Assembly (NCBI GenBank): GCA_034437515.1
Contig: DAOTTX010000180.1
Coordinates: 1-25,150 of the forward strand
Reading direction: 5' to 3'
Origin: DAOTTX01 sp034437515
Lineage (GTDB): Bacteria > Chloroflexota > Anaerolineae > Aggregatilineales > Phototrophicaceae
Length of the DNA stretch: 25,150 bases
In this document: positions 1-8,742 of the stretch, piece by piece
Numbering within the stretch: position 1 is the first letter of the stretch
Layout of the letters: every line of letters begins with the position of its first letter
Translations under genes and position numbers: made by a program
The notes under the pieces: generated by a model
Database searches by the model: none
Seen by the model: only the letters and a program-made list of their open reading frames with translations
Told to the model about the DNA's origin: nothing

Positions 1-22
1 CAGATTGTTTGTGGTCGCTCAT
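1..22 (-). CDS. Start of a truncated gene (first 7 codons only)
   Basis: On the minus strand an ATG at 22-20 is preceded by AAGGTG six bases upstream and opens a frame reading MSDHKQS before the window ends. It lies downstream of the phosphomannomutase terminator in the same direction. The ribosome-binding site is the only support; nothing can be said about the product. Confidence 0.35.
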
Positions 23-62
23 GGTTGTCACCTTTGCGAGGATAAGTCAGCAGTGTCTATAG

Positions 63-87
63 AAAAGGCATGGCGCGTAACCATGCC
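63..87 (-). terminator. Intrinsic terminator after the phosphomannomutase gene
   Basis: Read on the minus strand this is a perfect 7-bp stem GGCATGG/CCATGCC with a 7-base loop, followed by TTTT. It lies about 20 bases past the stop codon of the gene ending at 108, so it probably ends that transcript. Confidence 0.75.
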
Positions 88-107
88 CATGTTGTACTAT
101 CCGCTGC

Positions 108-1529
108 TTAGTTCTTGCGGAAGCGTTCGATCTGCTTGGTAAACTTGGTCTGGTCGATTTCGGGATGCTTATCGAGCATCGCCTTGAACTTTTCCATGTA
201 TTCGACAATCTGCGGCTCGGTGTAGGCTTCGAAGCGCAGCGTCACAGCCGGTTGTGTATTACTGGCACGGACGAGGCCCCAGCCGTTCTCGAATATCGCA
301 CGGGCACCGTCGACGGTGATGACCTCGTACTGCTTCGAGAGTTCCTCGCTGATCTCATCAATAATGCCGAACTTGACGTTATCCGGCGCACTAAGGATGA
401 TTTCCGGCGTGGCGACCAGCTTGGGAATCTCCTCGAAGATTTCCGAGACCGGCTTACCCAGCTTGGAGAAGATTTCAAGTGACTTCAACGCGACCAGCGG
501 CGCATCGTCGAAGCCGTAGTAATTCTCCCCAATGAACATGTGCCCACTGACCTCACCACCAAGCGGAGACTCAATCTCGCGCATCTTCTGTTTCATCAGG
601 CTATGACCGGATTTCCACATCACCGGTTTGCCGCCATATTTCTCGATCTCATCCGGCAGCGCCTGCGATGCCTTAACATCAAACACGATTGGCGCACCGG
701 GGTGACGTTGCAGCAGGTCGCGGGCCAGCAGCGCCAGCAAGCGATCCGCCGCGATGTGATGCCCGTGCTCATCCAGGAAGCCGCAACGGTCAGAGTCTCC
801 ATCAAAGGCCAAACCGAGGTCGGCGTTTACTTCCACGACCTTTGCTTCCAGGTCTTTGGTCATCTCCGGGTCTTCAGGGTTCGGCAGGTGATTGGGGTAC
901 GTACCATCAGATTCGCAGAACAAGCACACGACCTCACAGCCGAGCTTTTCCAGCACTGCCGGAACGTAAGAACCACTCAAGCCATTGCCTGCGTCCAGCA
1001 CGACTTTCATCGGCTTTTCCAGCTTGACCATGCTACGGATTTTTTCCATGTGCTTGTTAATCATGTCATAGTCTTGTGTGACCTCACCCTCACCTTCTGT
1101 AAAGGCTTTGTCCTGGATGAGCTTGAGCAACTCTTGAATCTGCTCACCTGCCAGCGCAAGGCTGCCGTAGGCCATCTTGATGCCGTTGTAGCGGGTGTCT
1201 AAGTGGCTGCCCGTAATCATCACCCCTGCACCTTTATCACCGTAGCTGGCGCTGGCGAAGTAAGTGGTCGGTGTCATCACCGGGCCGATGTCGGTGACAT
1301 CAAGGCCGGTAGAAGCGACACCACGAATCATTGCTTCGCGCAGACCCTCGGATGAAGGCCGGTTATCCGAACCGACGAACATTTGCTCGGTACCAAGCTG
1401 CTGCGGCAGATAGGTGCCGAGTGCCTTACCAACCAATTCGGCAAGCTCTGGTGTGATCTGCGGGTTCTCACCAGAGACAAGACCCCGAATGTCATATTTA
1501 CGAAAGATCGAAGTATCAATCTGAGTCAT
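108..1529 (-). CDS. Phosphomannomutase/phosphoglucomutase (alpha-D-phosphohexomutase family)
   Basis: Interconverts hexose 6-phosphates and hexose 1-phosphates, supplying nucleotide-sugar precursors for envelope polysaccharides; cytoplasmic. All four family domains are present in the usual order and length (473 aa). The N-terminus FRKYDIRG is typical. The phosphoserine is S108 in ITGSH. The metal-binding loop is DGDSDR (243-248), the sugar-binding loop GGEVSGH (324-330), and the phosphate-binding loop RASNTQP (421-427). The active-site loop reads SHLDTRYNGIK where the family normally has SHNP followed by NGxK, so the Asn-Pro pair is replaced by Leu-Asp. The ATG at 1529 is preceded by GAGGAG about eight bases upstream. 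It has its own promoter and terminator, so it is probably a single-gene unit. Whether mannose or glucose phosphate is preferred cannot be read from the sequence. Confidence 0.93.
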   Translation of the reverse strand: MTQIDTSIFRKYDIRGLVSGENPQITPELAELVGKALGTYLPQQLGTEQMFVGSDNRPSSEGLREAMIRGVASTGLDVTDIGPVMTPTTYFASASYGDKGAGVMITGSHLDTRYNGIKMAYGSLALAGEQIQELLKLIQDKAFTEGEGEVTQDYDMINKHMEKIRSMVKLEKPMKVVLDAGNGLSGSYVPAVLEKLGCEVVCLFCESDGTYPNHLPNPEDPEMTKDLEAKVVEVNADLGLAFDGDSDRCGFLDEHGHHIAADRLLALLARDLLQRHPGAPIVFDVKASQALPDEIEKYGGKPVMWKSGHSLMKQKMREIESPLGGEVSGHMFIGENYYGFDDAPLVALKSLEIFSKLGKPVSEIFEEIPKLVATPEIILSAPDNVKFGIIDEISEELSKQYEVITVDGARAIFENGWGLVRASNTQPAVTLRFEAYTEPQIVEYMEKFKAMLDKHPEIDQTKFTKQIERFRKN

Positions 1530-1552
1530 TAAATAGCTCCTCTAAAGTGGCT

Positions 1553-1580
1553 TTTATAGCTCTTGATAAAAATATACCAA
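1553..1580 (-). promoter_or_regulatory. Promoter of the phosphomannomutase gene
   Basis: Minus strand: -35 TTGGTA (1580-1575), 16-bp spacer, -10 TATAAA (1558-1553). It lies in the 57-bp gap between the 185-residue protein gene and the mutase start at 1529. Four and five of six consensus positions match. Confidence 0.55.
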
Positions 1581-1586
1581 TCTCTA

Positions 1587-2144
1587 TCATAGCTCATTCG
1601 AGACGCTATATAAAGCAAAAGAGTCGGCTGCATTACGGAACAAATGCCGCATTGCTTGCATAATCGTCGGGCCTGATGCACCAACGACAAGACGATGCTG
1701 ATCTGCAAGCAACCGCACACGTACACGCGTATGAGGCACATCCGCAACGCGATAGAAAATGTATAATTGCCAATCTTCTCGAAAGGCGGAGCGAGCCGTC
1801 CACAAGAAGCGATGCAAAATATCCAGAGTGGGTAAGTCGAGCCAGTTATGTGGTTCGTAACCAGCAGGTGCACGCCACCCATGCGAGGGTTCCTCGAAGA
1901 TGATGTGATGGGCATCGACCACGTCCCATAATTGATGTAGCGAGTCCGGCAACGTCAAACAATCTGACACACACTCGGCGATCTCGCCCCAACGTACCAC
2001 GGCTGCCCAACGCAATCCGTTTTGCCTCATGGCGACACGAATTTCCAACATCGCATCCGGGGCGTGATGGGCATGGATATACCCTAATGTCGCCTGCCAG
2101 GCGGCGATGCCCGTTGCGGGGCTTGTCCCCTCAGCGGGTGCCAT
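1587..2144 (-). CDS. Hypothetical protein, 185 aa
   Basis: I do not recognise a family. The protein is soluble-looking, with no signal peptide or membrane segment, and is rich in Trp, His and Arg. It has a central stretch with many aromatic residues (HGWRAPAGYEPHNWLDLP) and a C-terminal part that looks alpha/beta (DWQLYIFYRV, then RVRVRLLADQHRLVVGA). Its ATG overlaps the last 14 bases of the upstream hydrolase gene, so translation is probably coupled to it and the two proteins may act together. It is the last gene of the minus-strand run before the mutase promoter. It is accepted as real because of the gene-like spacing, its length, and the lack of a better frame on either strand. Confidence 0.7.
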   Translation of the reverse strand: MAPAEGTSPATGIAAWQATLGYIHAHHAPDAMLEIRVAMRQNGLRWAAVVRWGEIAECVSDCLTLPDSLHQLWDVVDAHHIIFEEPSHGWRAPAGYEPHNWLDLPTLDILHRFLWTARSAFREDWQLYIFYRVADVPHTRVRVRLLADQHRLVVGASGPTIMQAMRHLFRNAADSFALYSVSNEL

Positions 2145-3303
2145 ATAATGAACGCGCCAGAAAGCGATCTACATAATACTGCGTCAATTGTGCGCCACTA
2201 CCGATGCGTACCGCATCAAAGCCGTGCCGTGCCCAGGGGACGCGCAGCAAGGCACACCTTACCGGTTCCAACTGCATCCGGTTGTAGAGTAATTCAGCAT
2301 GTAGCATGGGGACGAGGCCATCTTTACCCCCCTGCAATATCAGCGTCGGCGGCACCGCAGCATCGACGAACTCTAACGGACTGGCATCATGATAGATATC
2401 GGGATTTTCATGCGCGGTCGCACCAAGCAGCATAAGCACGCGCTCGTCGTGTTTTGGCCCGGTCAGCATCAGATCGGTCGGTCCATAAGCGGCGATGACG
2501 GCCTGCACAGCGGTGTCAGCATGGTCATCACGGGCGCGAAATGCCGTAGACAGCGCCAGATGCGACCCGGACGAACGCCCATACAACGCGACCCGCGACG
2601 GGTCAACGTCATACGTTTCTGCGTGATTTTTGACAAAGCGCACCGCCGAACGCACATCTGCCATCAGGACAGGCCAGCGCACACGATCCGGTTTGGTCAG
2701 GCGATGCTGGATGTCAAACACAACATAGCCCTGCGCGGCGAGCGCACGGTTATGTACGGCAAAATACTTACCCTTATCTCCGCGACGCCAGCCCCCGGCA
2801 TGGATCACGATCACCGCCGGGTAAGCGCGTCCGTCGATCTTCTCGACCTGCGGCTGGTAGATGTCACATTTGAGGGTACGTTGAGGTGTTTCTGCAAAGA
2901 CGACATCATGTGTGATCTCGACGTCATCTTCCCACAGCAAATGCTTTAAGTTGCCGATTAAACTGCGGGTTGGTTGCATCCGTTTGCGAAGCTGCGGCGG
3001 AATAGACTCGACGTAATCCGCACCGAACGCTTCTTGCAACATCGCATCCATTTGCTTTTTAGAGCGCCGCCAGCCGGTATATGGCACCACCGAGCACGCG
3101 ATCCCGACCAGTCCCAACAATCGCCCGATACGAGACGAACGCCCCACCCACGCCAGCACACCGGGAACGGCGGCAAGTATGGGCAGTTCAGTCAGCACAA
3201 CTTGAGCCGTCCAGATTTGACGGTTGAAGCGTGGCACAAGAATCAACACGCCCAGCAACGCCGATAGCAAACCCAAAAACATCAAGAAAAGCCTACGCAG
3301 CAT
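2131..3303 (-). CDS. Membrane-anchored alpha/beta hydrolase (esterase/lipase-like)
   Basis: Probable carboxylesterase of the BD-FAE/hormone-sensitive-lipase-like group. About 80 N-terminal residues form two or three hydrophobic segments (roughly 4-24, 34-53, 60-76), then the hydrolase domain starts near residue 130. HAGGW (168-172) is the oxyanion-hole motif. S244 in GRSSG is the nucleophile, and D328 (GGKDGLVP) and H360 (WARHGFD) complete the triad. The substrate is unknown. Depending on the number of membrane passes, the catalytic domain could lie on either side of the membrane. The start at 3303 is three bases after the Clp-type gene stop, and its stop overlaps the next gene by 14 bases, so it belongs to that operon. 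The ribosome-binding site is weak, consistent with coupled translation. Confidence 0.85.
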   Translation of the reverse strand: MLRRLFLMFLGLLSALLGVLILVPRFNRQIWTAQVVLTELPILAAVPGVLAWVGRSSRIGRLLGLVGIACSVVPYTGWRRSKKQMDAMLQEAFGADYVESIPPQLRKRMQPTRSLIGNLKHLLWEDDVEITHDVVFAETPQRTLKCDIYQPQVEKIDGRAYPAVIVIHAGGWRRGDKGKYFAVHNRALAAQGYVVFDIQHRLTKPDRVRWPVLMADVRSAVRFVKNHAETYDVDPSRVALYGRSSGSHLALSTAFRARDDHADTAVQAVIAAYGPTDLMLTGPKHDERVLMLLGATAHENPDIYHDASPLEFVDAAVPPTLILQGGKDGLVPMLHAELLYNRMQLEPVRCALLRVPWARHGFDAVRIGSGAQLTQYYVDRFLARSLYGTR

Positions 3304-3306
3304 CGT

Positions 3307-5553
3307 TTATTTCTTAATCTTGACTTCTTCGCCATCGACAACGGCGGTAAACTTCAACCGCGAGTTCTTGCCGCTGACCGCGTCTACGCGCACCTCGGTT
3401 CCGGCGGGCGGGTTGGTCTGAAGCAGAAAATCCGCCAGGGGTTCACGCACCTCACGCCGGATGATACGACGCAGCGGACGCGCCCCGAACTCCGGTTCGT
3501 CGTTCTGGGCAAGCATCCAATCGATAGCTTTCTCGGTGAGAGTCAGGTTCAAACCGCGATCTTCCACCATACGTGTTTCTTTATTGAGCATCAAACGTAA
3601 GATCTTACCGAGACTATTGTTATCCAGCGCGTTGAACATGATGACCTCGTCCAGACGGTTGAGGAACTCCGGACGGAACCAGTCCCACACATCCTCCATC
3701 GCCTCCTCGCGCACGGCTTCCGTGATGACCGGTACCGCTAGCGACTGTGAGCCGAGGTTACTGGTAAGGATGACGACGGTTTCGCTGAAATTGACCGGGT
3801 TGCCACGTCCATCCGTCAGACGACCCTCTTCGATCACCTGTAGCAGAATGTCCATAATGCGCGGGTGCGCCTTCTCGACCTCATCAAATAACACGATAAT
3901 GTAGGGTTGCTGCTTGACCCGTTCTGTCAATTGACCGCCCGCTTCGCTATCCACGTAACCAGAGGGCGACCCCAGAAGCCGGTTCAAGCTGGATTCGTCT
4001 TTGAACTCGGACATATCCAACGGCAGCATCGCATCCTGGCTACCGAACATAAATTCCGCGAGCTGACGTGCCAACTCAGTCTTACCTACACCCGTCGGCC
4101 CCAGGAACAGAAATGCACCAATCGGACGTTTAGGGTCTTTCAGGCCAACTCGTGCTGTTTTGATCGCCCGGCTGACCGCGATCACTGCTTGATCTTGCCC
4201 GATGATCTTCTCTTGTAGGGACTCGACCATGCTGGCATAACGCAGGCGCTCATCCTCACCGAGCTTGCTTACCGGGATGCCGGTCATCTGGCTGGCGGTG
4301 AGCTTGATGTCTTCAGCATCCAGAATGGCGTCTTTCAGTTCGGGACGGAACGCGAGGTTGTTCACCTTGCTCATATTGACCATCGCCGCTGCCCGGTGCA
4401 GCAGATGCTCCGCGCTGCGTGGTAGCGGCATGGTCGTCAGATAGCGTTTGGCGAGTTGTGCCGCCAGCGCGACCGCTGTCGCGTCGATCTCAATTTCGTA
4501 ATCCGCTTCGAGGTGCGGTTTATGAATTTTCAGCATCGCCGTCGCCTGCTCGATGCTTGGCTCTCCCACACGCACCACCTGACTATTCTCCGTAATGGCG
4601 CTGACACTGGCGAGGCGATGGTTGTATTCCTGCTCCGTCGTGGTGAGGATCAAGACCGGGTTATCATCGAGGAACGCCTTCTGCACCATCGGGCCGGACT
4701 TGTTAAACTCGGCCTTCACCGGACCGCCGAAAAAGCGATGCACATGCGGGATAAACAGAATCCCGCCCTTTGCCGTGCTGATACCAGCGCGGAGCGCCTT
4801 CTGGTCGTTGTCGAGCAGCGCGGCTTCGTCAATTTGCACCAGTGAACTCAACCCGATTGGGCCGCGCCCTTCGGACATCAGCAACGCGAGGCTGTAGGCC
4901 AATGTACGCTTACCGACTCCGTCCGGGCCGATCAGAATAATGTGGCGGTTGATGGCCTGCGACAAGATATTAATCATCTCACGCAACAAATCCTCACGAA
5001 AATAGACCGCCCGCAGATCACCGGCCTTTGCCATCGAGACGAAGTCCTGCGTCGTACCATCCGGTCGGCGACGCACGACGCTATAGTCGGCGGTAATATC
5101 CTGAATGGCTTTGGGCGTGATCCCATGTTGGCGCAGCAGACCGCTGGTACTCATCGAGCTTTCGCTGAGGATTTTTAGCGCGTGGTCGGTGTCGATGCGC
5201 GTCTCATTCATCCCTTCAGCAACACTCAACGCCTCGTCAAGCATAACGACCGTCTGCCGGGAAAGCGCGTGTAACTGGTTGCCACGAGCGACAAATTCAA
5301 GGTTACCATCCTGGTCGCGCCGGTTTTCGATGGCGAGATGTAACTGCCGATCGAGACGATCCAGATCAACACCGCGTGCGGATTTGAAGATTTCCAACAT
5401 GCGTGCTGCCGCCGTGTTCGGACGCCGCAAAATCGCCAGCAGTACTAATTCCGGCATCAAATTGTTTTTACGATACTCACGCTTCAAACCAACCGTATCG
5501 TTGAGCGCCGAGTCCATATCCTTCGAGAGTAAATCAGGGTTTAACGTGGTCAT
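3307..5553 (-). CDS. Clp/Hsp100 AAA+ ATPase with degenerate first ATPase domain
   Basis: Double-ring protein unfoldase of the ClpA/B/C family, 748 aa, cytoplasmic. A Clp_N-like repeat domain covers about 25-155. D1 keeps a Walker A motif (GPDGVGKRT, 209-217), but its Walker B reads ILFIPHVH (265-272), so the Asp-Glu needed for hydrolysis is Pro-His. The usual D1 pore loop is not evident. D2 is intact: GPTGVGKT (485-492), LFDEVEKAHP with D557/E558, arginine finger in RPEFLNRLDE (R633) and a GARPLRR sensor 2. No long ClpB middle coiled coil separates D1 from D2. I see no IGF/IGL-type ClpP-binding loop after the TSNLG segment, so coupling to ClpP is not supported. It is not a normal ClpB: disaggregase function should not be assumed. 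The AAGGA upstream of the ATG is about 13 bases away, rather far. Confidence 0.88.
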   Translation of the reverse strand: MTTLNPDLLSKDMDSALNDTVGLKREYRKNNLMPELVLLAILRRPNTAAARMLEIFKSARGVDLDRLDRQLHLAIENRRDQDGNLEFVARGNQLHALSRQTVVMLDEALSVAEGMNETRIDTDHALKILSESSMSTSGLLRQHGITPKAIQDITADYSVVRRRPDGTTQDFVSMAKAGDLRAVYFREDLLREMINILSQAINRHIILIGPDGVGKRTLAYSLALLMSEGRGPIGLSSLVQIDEAALLDNDQKALRAGISTAKGGILFIPHVHRFFGGPVKAEFNKSGPMVQKAFLDDNPVLILTTTEQEYNHRLASVSAITENSQVVRVGEPSIEQATAMLKIHKPHLEADYEIEIDATAVALAAQLAKRYLTTMPLPRSAEHLLHRAAAMVNMSKVNNLAFRPELKDAILDAEDIKLTASQMTGIPVSKLGEDERLRYASMVESLQEKIIGQDQAVIAVSRAIKTARVGLKDPKRPIGAFLFLGPTGVGKTELARQLAEFMFGSQDAMLPLDMSEFKDESSLNRLLGSPSGYVDSEAGGQLTERVKQQPYIIVLFDEVEKAHPRIMDILLQVIEEGRLTDGRGNPVNFSETVVILTSNLGSQSLAVPVITEAVREEAMEDVWDWFRPEFLNRLDEVIMFNALDNNSLGKILRLMLNKETRMVEDRGLNLTLTEKAIDWMLAQNDEPEFGARPLRRIIRREVREPLADFLLQTNPPAGTEVRVDAVSGKNSRLKFTAVVDGEEVKIKK

Positions 5554-5626
5554 TAGAAAAATTTGTTCCTTCGCTGTGTGTCACGATATTAAAGTTAACC
5601 TGAAATCCATGCAGGGACAAGGACGT

Positions 5627-6577
5627 TTATGCCGTTTCATCGCTGGCAGCATCAATCTCCAAAGAGACACCGACACGCCGCAATTCCTCCTGCGTGCGGG
5701 TAATATTGTGCCAATCGGAACGCCACGACGGACGAATATACTCGCCATAGTGACGCGCCCAGACCTCGGTGAACTGGGCACCGAACAAGAAAATCTGCGC
5801 GGAATAGTAAATCCACACGAGCAGCACCGTCAGCGAACTGGCAGCCCCGAACGCGGAGCCGATGCTGGCGCTCGCCAGATATAACCCGACGGCGAACTGC
5901 CCGACGAAGAACAACAGCGACGTCAGCACCGCACCCACCAGAACATCACGCCAGCGGATCAACACATCCGGTAAAATCTTAAACAGCATCATGAATAAGA
6001 TCGTTAGCATCGTCACGGTGACGAAGAATTGCAACGGGCGAATCAAGAACAGGACATTCGCAAGCTCGCTGGCCTCACGGACTAGAAAGTTAATGCCTGT
6101 GTTGATAATCAACGTTGAGAGCAGCAGAAAGCCCGAAGTCAGGATGATGCCGAACGACAAAATACGATTCTCGATAAACGCCAGCAGTGGACGCTGTGGC
6201 ATCGGCTTCACTTCCCAGATTTTGTTAATCGCCGTTTGCACCTGCGTAAACAATCCCGTCGCCCCCCAGATGCTCACCGCAAACCAGATTACCGTACCGA
6301 CGACATCGGTAGCTTCACGGCGATTTTCTTCTAGCAATGTGTCGATTGTCGCTGCCGCCTCACCGCCGACCGTCGTCTCAATGCCACCGACGATGTTGTC
6401 CTCGACGGTATTCTGGTCGATGACCGTCCCGACCGTCACCGCAAGTACGATCAGAATCGGCGTGAGGGAAAAGATCGTGTAATAAGCCAACGAAGCCGCA
6501 ATCGCGGACGTGTGATCGTGCTGCCACTCCTCGACCGTCTCACGAATGAGGCGAAACAGGCTTTTCAGATAATCCAC
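5627..6577 (-). CDS. YihY/BrkB family inner-membrane protein
   Basis: Integral membrane protein of the YihY/virulence-factor BrkB family (once wrongly called ribonuclease BN), 316 aa. It shows the family N-terminus, with ASLAYYTIFSLTPIL in the first membrane helix and WGATGLFTQVQTAINKIWEV in the conserved segment. About six hydrophobic helices are followed by a short polar tail rich in Arg and Trp. The biochemical role of the family is not settled; transport or envelope roles have been proposed. The start is GTG at 6577, supported by CAGGAG six bases upstream. It lies 49 bases after the family 3 glycosidase and 73 bases before the Clp-type gene, so it may be co-transcribed with either. Confidence 0.92.
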   Translation of the reverse strand: MDYLKSLFRLIRETVEEWQHDHTSAIAASLAYYTIFSLTPILIVLAVTVGTVIDQNTVEDNIVGGIETTVGGEAAATIDTLLEENRREATDVVGTVIWFAVSIWGATGLFTQVQTAINKIWEVKPMPQRPLLAFIENRILSFGIILTSGFLLLSTLIINTGINFLVREASELANVLFLIRPLQFFVTVTMLTILFMMLFKILPDVLIRWRDVLVGAVLTSLLFFVGQFAVGLYLASASIGSAFGAASSLTVLLVWIYYSAQIFLFGAQFTEVWARHYGEYIRPSWRSDWHNITRTQEELRRVGVSLEIDAASDETA

Positions 6578-6626
6578 AATATGCTCCTGGTCACTAGCCT
6601 GTTACCAGTATAGCCGTTTTCGCGCA

Positions 6627-8255
6627 TCAATTGTTGAAGCTCACTGAAGGGGTGCTCACCGGCTGGATCGCGCCGAACAAGAGCGCACAGGCCACCTCCG
6701 CTGCCGGGTCAATGGGGCTATAGGTCACAACATAACCGCCGACATCGGGAAAGCGCAGCAGATCGTAGGGCGAAGCCAACGCTACAACCAGCGTCTTTCT
6801 GGCAGGGAGCGCGTTGACCAATGCCGCCTGCTCGTCATTGATGTAGGCATCCTGTGTGAACACAACGACCGTCTCCACCTCGGAAGCCAAACGCACCGCA
6901 CGCGCGATGTCGGTCACGTTCGCCCCCTCGGAAACCGCCAGACTACGTAAGTTCTCGTCATGTGTTTCGCAAGCACTCTGGATGCTATAGCGGGTGCCGG
7001 GGAAGATCACCCCGACTGAATCACCAGGGTCAAATGGGAGTACATCACGCTCATCACGGACAACGGTCACCCCGGCTTTGAAAATATCCCTGACCAACGT
7101 AGCATTTTCTTCGAGAGGTAGCCCCAAAGCCTCCGGCTCAACCGGTTCCCAATCAAAAACACCGAACTGCTGCTTGGCATATAACACACGATAGACTGAT
7201 GCGTCGATCTGTGCCTCGTCAATTTCCCCGGCGCGTACCGCATCGACGACGGCTTGCATCGCCCGTGCCTGGATCTGCTCACCGGCGTTGGCACCGATCA
7301 GCACCATGTCGTTGCCGGCCTGAACCGACATCACCGCTGCCTGCGACGGCGAATAGGCGGTATCAATCGCGTCCATGTCAAGCGCATCCGTGATAATGAT
7401 GCCCTGGTAGCCCAATTCGTTGCGCAACAAGTCAGTGACAATCGTCGGCGAGAGCGAGGCGGGCAGCGGCTCTGGGTCAAATTCGGAAAACCAGATATGC
7501 GACACCATCACCGCCCCGGCGGGCATCCCATAGATGAACGGCGGCAGTTCGACATCACGCAGCCGCCCCAAGTCCAACGGCAGTTCCGGCAGCGTTGTAT
7601 GCGAGTCCTCGTCCGTCTCCCCGTGACCGGGGAAATGCTTGAGTGTCGCCATCACGCCGACGGATTGCATCCCGCCGACCAGACCGTACAGGCTATAACC
7701 GACCTGTAACGGATCGCTTCCCGGTGAGCGCCGTCCGATGATTGGATTGGCAAGGTTGGTTTGCAAATCTGCAACAGGCGCGAGGTTCATGTTCACGCCG
7801 ACGGCACGCAGTTCAGCCGCCATCCCCTGCCCCATGCGATACGACAGCGCGGTATCGTTCGCCGCCGTGAGCAGCATCGGCACAGGCCATATGGTGAAGC
7901 CCGCACGTAACCGCTGAATCATACCCCCCTCTTGATCGGTGGCGATGAACAACGGCACACCACCCGCCCCGATGATGGTCTGCTGGTAGCTATTGGTCAA
8001 TTGTGCGATCTGTTCGGGCGATTGTTCGGTGTTAGGGCCGAGCAGCACGACCGCGCCCGGTTGCCAGGTTTGCAGCATATCTCGCCCAACTTCGGTCAAA
8101 CCAGACCCGTAAAGGTTGACCATAAACATCTGGGCGACTTTGCGCTCCAGGGTCATTTCCGCGATGATCGCGTTGATCTGGTCATCGTCTTGTGCCTGGA
8201 CGGTGGTAAAACTCAGCAGCAGCAGCAAGCAACCAAGCAGATTATAGAGTCTCAT
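6627..8255 (-). CDS. Secreted glycoside hydrolase family 3 protein (NagZ-type beta-N-acetylhexosaminidase)
   Basis: Likely removes N-acetylglucosamine from peptidoglycan fragments or related glycans. A cleavable signal peptide (residues 1 to about 21, a run of Leu ending VQA) sends it outside the membrane. The NagZ signature is complete: TDQEGG (107-111 region), KHFPGHG (206-212), the catalytic Asp-His pair in DEDSH (D217, H219), and the nucleophile D290 in TDALDM. At 542 aa it is longer than the cytoplasmic E. coli enzyme and has a second domain from about residue 390, like the secreted Bacillus type. No lipobox Cys is evident. Its ATG lies inside the last 14 bases of the upstream 166-residue gene, and no strong ribosome-binding site is seen, so coupled translation is likely. 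The substrate is inferred from the motif only. Confidence 0.9.
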   Translation of the reverse strand: MRLYNLLGCLLLLLSFTTVQAQDDDQINAIIAEMTLERKVAQMFMVNLYGSGLTEVGRDMLQTWQPGAVVLLGPNTEQSPEQIAQLTNSYQQTIIGAGGVPLFIATDQEGGMIQRLRAGFTIWPVPMLLTAANDTALSYRMGQGMAAELRAVGVNMNLAPVADLQTNLANPIIGRRSPGSDPLQVGYSLYGLVGGMQSVGVMATLKHFPGHGETDEDSHTTLPELPLDLGRLRDVELPPFIYGMPAGAVMVSHIWFSEFDPEPLPASLSPTIVTDLLRNELGYQGIIITDALDMDAIDTAYSPSQAAVMSVQAGNDMVLIGANAGEQIQARAMQAVVDAVRAGEIDEAQIDASVYRVLYAKQQFGVFDWEPVEPEALGLPLEENATLVRDIFKAGVTVVRDERDVLPFDPGDSVGVIFPGTRYSIQSACETHDENLRSLAVSEGANVTDIARAVRLASEVETVVVFTQDAYINDEQAALVNALPARKTLVVALASPYDLLRFPDVGGYVVTYSPIDPAAEVACALLFGAIQPVSTPSVSFNN

Positions 8256-8742
8256 TCAAGTAATCTCGTAACGTTAAATCAAAATCCTGCCGCCAACGCC
8301 GCCCAAAGAACTCCGGGTTCAGGCTGATTGTCGCGCTCGGCTGGATCGATTTTACCATGCGGAAGAACTCAAATAACCCGGTTAAAGTCACCGGATCCCA
8401 ACCGACTCCCATACGATATTCCATCCCGATGTAATCCGGCCCGTCGATAAAAAAAGCCATCTCCGGCAGAGTCAACTGTTCGACCACCAGGGAAAACCAT
8501 AATTCACCGACAACCGCCCCGCTGGAAAGAAATTTACTCACGACAGCCGGTGAGTAGATATACACCTGTTGGAACGGCTCACGCATGGTGAATGCACTCT
8601 CGAAGTTCTTCGAGTGCAGCAGAAAGTAGTCGATCAGTGTGACCGTCGTTCTTGGCATCAGACCACTCAGCTCAATTTCGGGATGGCCCTCTTGCTCTGT
8701 ATCGAAGATACCGTGTAATCTTCCCCAGAGGTCAATCATCAT
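8242..8742 (-). CDS. Hypothetical protein, 166 aa
   Basis: No family recognised. It is a soluble-looking alpha/beta protein without signal peptide, rich in Phe and Leu (e.g. VVGELWFSLVVEQLTLPEMAFF and WDPVTLTGLFEFFRMVK). It is wedged between two secreted-enzyme genes. Its ATG shares one base with the TAA stop of the esterase-CapA gene (TAATG), with GGTGG about eight bases upstream, and its own end overlaps the glycosidase start by 14 bases. A second ATG one codon later is an alternative start. This tight packing makes it very likely a real gene working with its neighbours, although the two neighbours are exported and it appears cytoplasmic. Confidence 0.75.
   Translation of the reverse strand: MMIDLWGRLHGIFDTEQEGHPEIELSGLMPRTTVTLIDYFLLHSKNFESAFTMREPFQQVYIYSPAVVSKFLSSGAVVGELWFSLVVEQLTLPEMAFFIDGPDYIGMEYRMGVGWDPVTLTGLFEFFRMVKSIQPSATISLNPEFFGRRWRQDFDLTLRDYLNETL

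Noticed and set aside
540..1202. Plus-strand open frame of 220 codons inside the phosphomannomutase gene
   Set aside because: The opposite strand carries a full enzyme with all motifs; this frame is His/Gln/Arg-rich antisense noise.
5554..5626. Possible promoter before the Clp-type gene (TTGTCC with TTTAAT)
   Set aside because: The spacer is 21 bases, too long for a normal promoter; the next -10 candidate at proper distance matches only three of six.
5105..5884. Long plus-strand open frame (259 codons) spanning the gap between the Clp-type and YihY genes
   Set aside because: It lies antisense to two well-supported genes, and its translation is Ser/Arg-rich with no family features.
8211..8230. 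CAG/CAA-like triplet run
   Set aside because: It simply encodes the Leu-rich signal peptide of the family 3 glycosidase on the minus strand.
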